DNA of 6,836 nt from an uncultured Clostridia bacterium. GTDB lineage: Bacteria; Bacillota; Clostridia; Oscillospirales; Ruminococcaceae. Position numbers and translations under genes: made by a program. This document shows positions 6,790 through 6,836 of this stretch, in pieces (the stretch's first letter is position 1; each line of letters opens with the position of its first letter). The notes under the pieces are model-generated. The model saw nothing but the letters and a program-made list of their open reading frames with translations. It was not told where the DNA came from and did no database searches. Location of the stretch: assembly GCA_947385505.1 (NCBI GenBank), contig CANDLP010000131.1:1-6836 (forward strand), written 5' to 3'.

Positions 6790-6836
6790 AGATCGGAAGA
6801 GCACACGTCTGAACTCCAGTCACGGAGCGTCATCGC
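6790..6836 (+). other. Illumina TruSeq-type adapter plus index (artefact)
   Basis: From AGATCGGAAGAGC at 6790 through CCAGTCAC at 6823, all 34 bases match the standard Illumina read-1 3' adapter. The 13 bases after it (GGAGCGTC then ATCGC) fit an 8-base sample index followed by the start of the constant ATCTC stretch with one mismatch. The segment ends the contig. It supplies the false dnaE stop at 6810-6812 and, on the opposite strand, an open frame containing the known adapter translation WSSDVCSSDL. It should be trimmed and not annotated as genomic. Confidence 0.98.

Noticed and set aside
6600..6833. 77-codon open frame on the - strand at the contig end
   Set aside because: Its N-terminal part (WSSDVCSSDL) is translated Illumina adapter and the rest is antisense to dnaE.

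Overview
The window looks like one end of a contig from a low-to-medium GC Gram-positive (Bacillota), most likely an uncultured member of class Clostridia. This is inferred from the gene order murB - rapZ - ... - whiA - dnaE (a conserved cluster in that phylum), the Bacillota-type WhiA and DnaE sequences, purine-rich ribosome binding sites and a TTG start. By hand count the backbone genes are about 45-48% GC in the stretches I counted. Nothing here fixes the genus.

All genes are on the + strand and tightly packed. Left to right: the 3' three quarters of murB (peptidoglycan precursor synthesis; its start lies outside the window); a divergent Ham1/RdgB-type nucleoside triphosphate pyrophosphatase gene in a clearly AT-richer patch; a roughly 108-base gap holding a perfect 7-bp inverted repeat and a 12-codon mini-ORF with a good ribosome binding site; rapZ (P-loop nucleotide-binding regulator); a GNAT-family acetyltransferase; whiA (DNA-binding regulator); and dnaE (DNA polymerase III alpha), which starts at a TTG overlapping the whiA stop. 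No gap exceeds 300 bases and I see no convincing terminator inside the cluster, so most of it is probably read as one operon linking cell-wall synthesis, envelope/division regulation and replication.

The right edge is not biological. From 6790 the sequence is an Illumina TruSeq-type read adapter followed by what looks like a sample index. The dnaE reading frame therefore ends in a false C-terminus (EIGRAHV, stop at 6812). Native DnaE sequence stops around residue 1019, inside the OB-fold region, with roughly the last 130-150 residues missing.

I found no defence system, mobile element, CRISPR array or RNA gene. The points most worth a second look are the adapter contamination, the AT-rich insertion carrying the atypical Ham1 gene between murB and rapZ, and the GNAT gene in the slot where yvcK (gluconeogenesis factor family) usually sits between rapZ and whiA.
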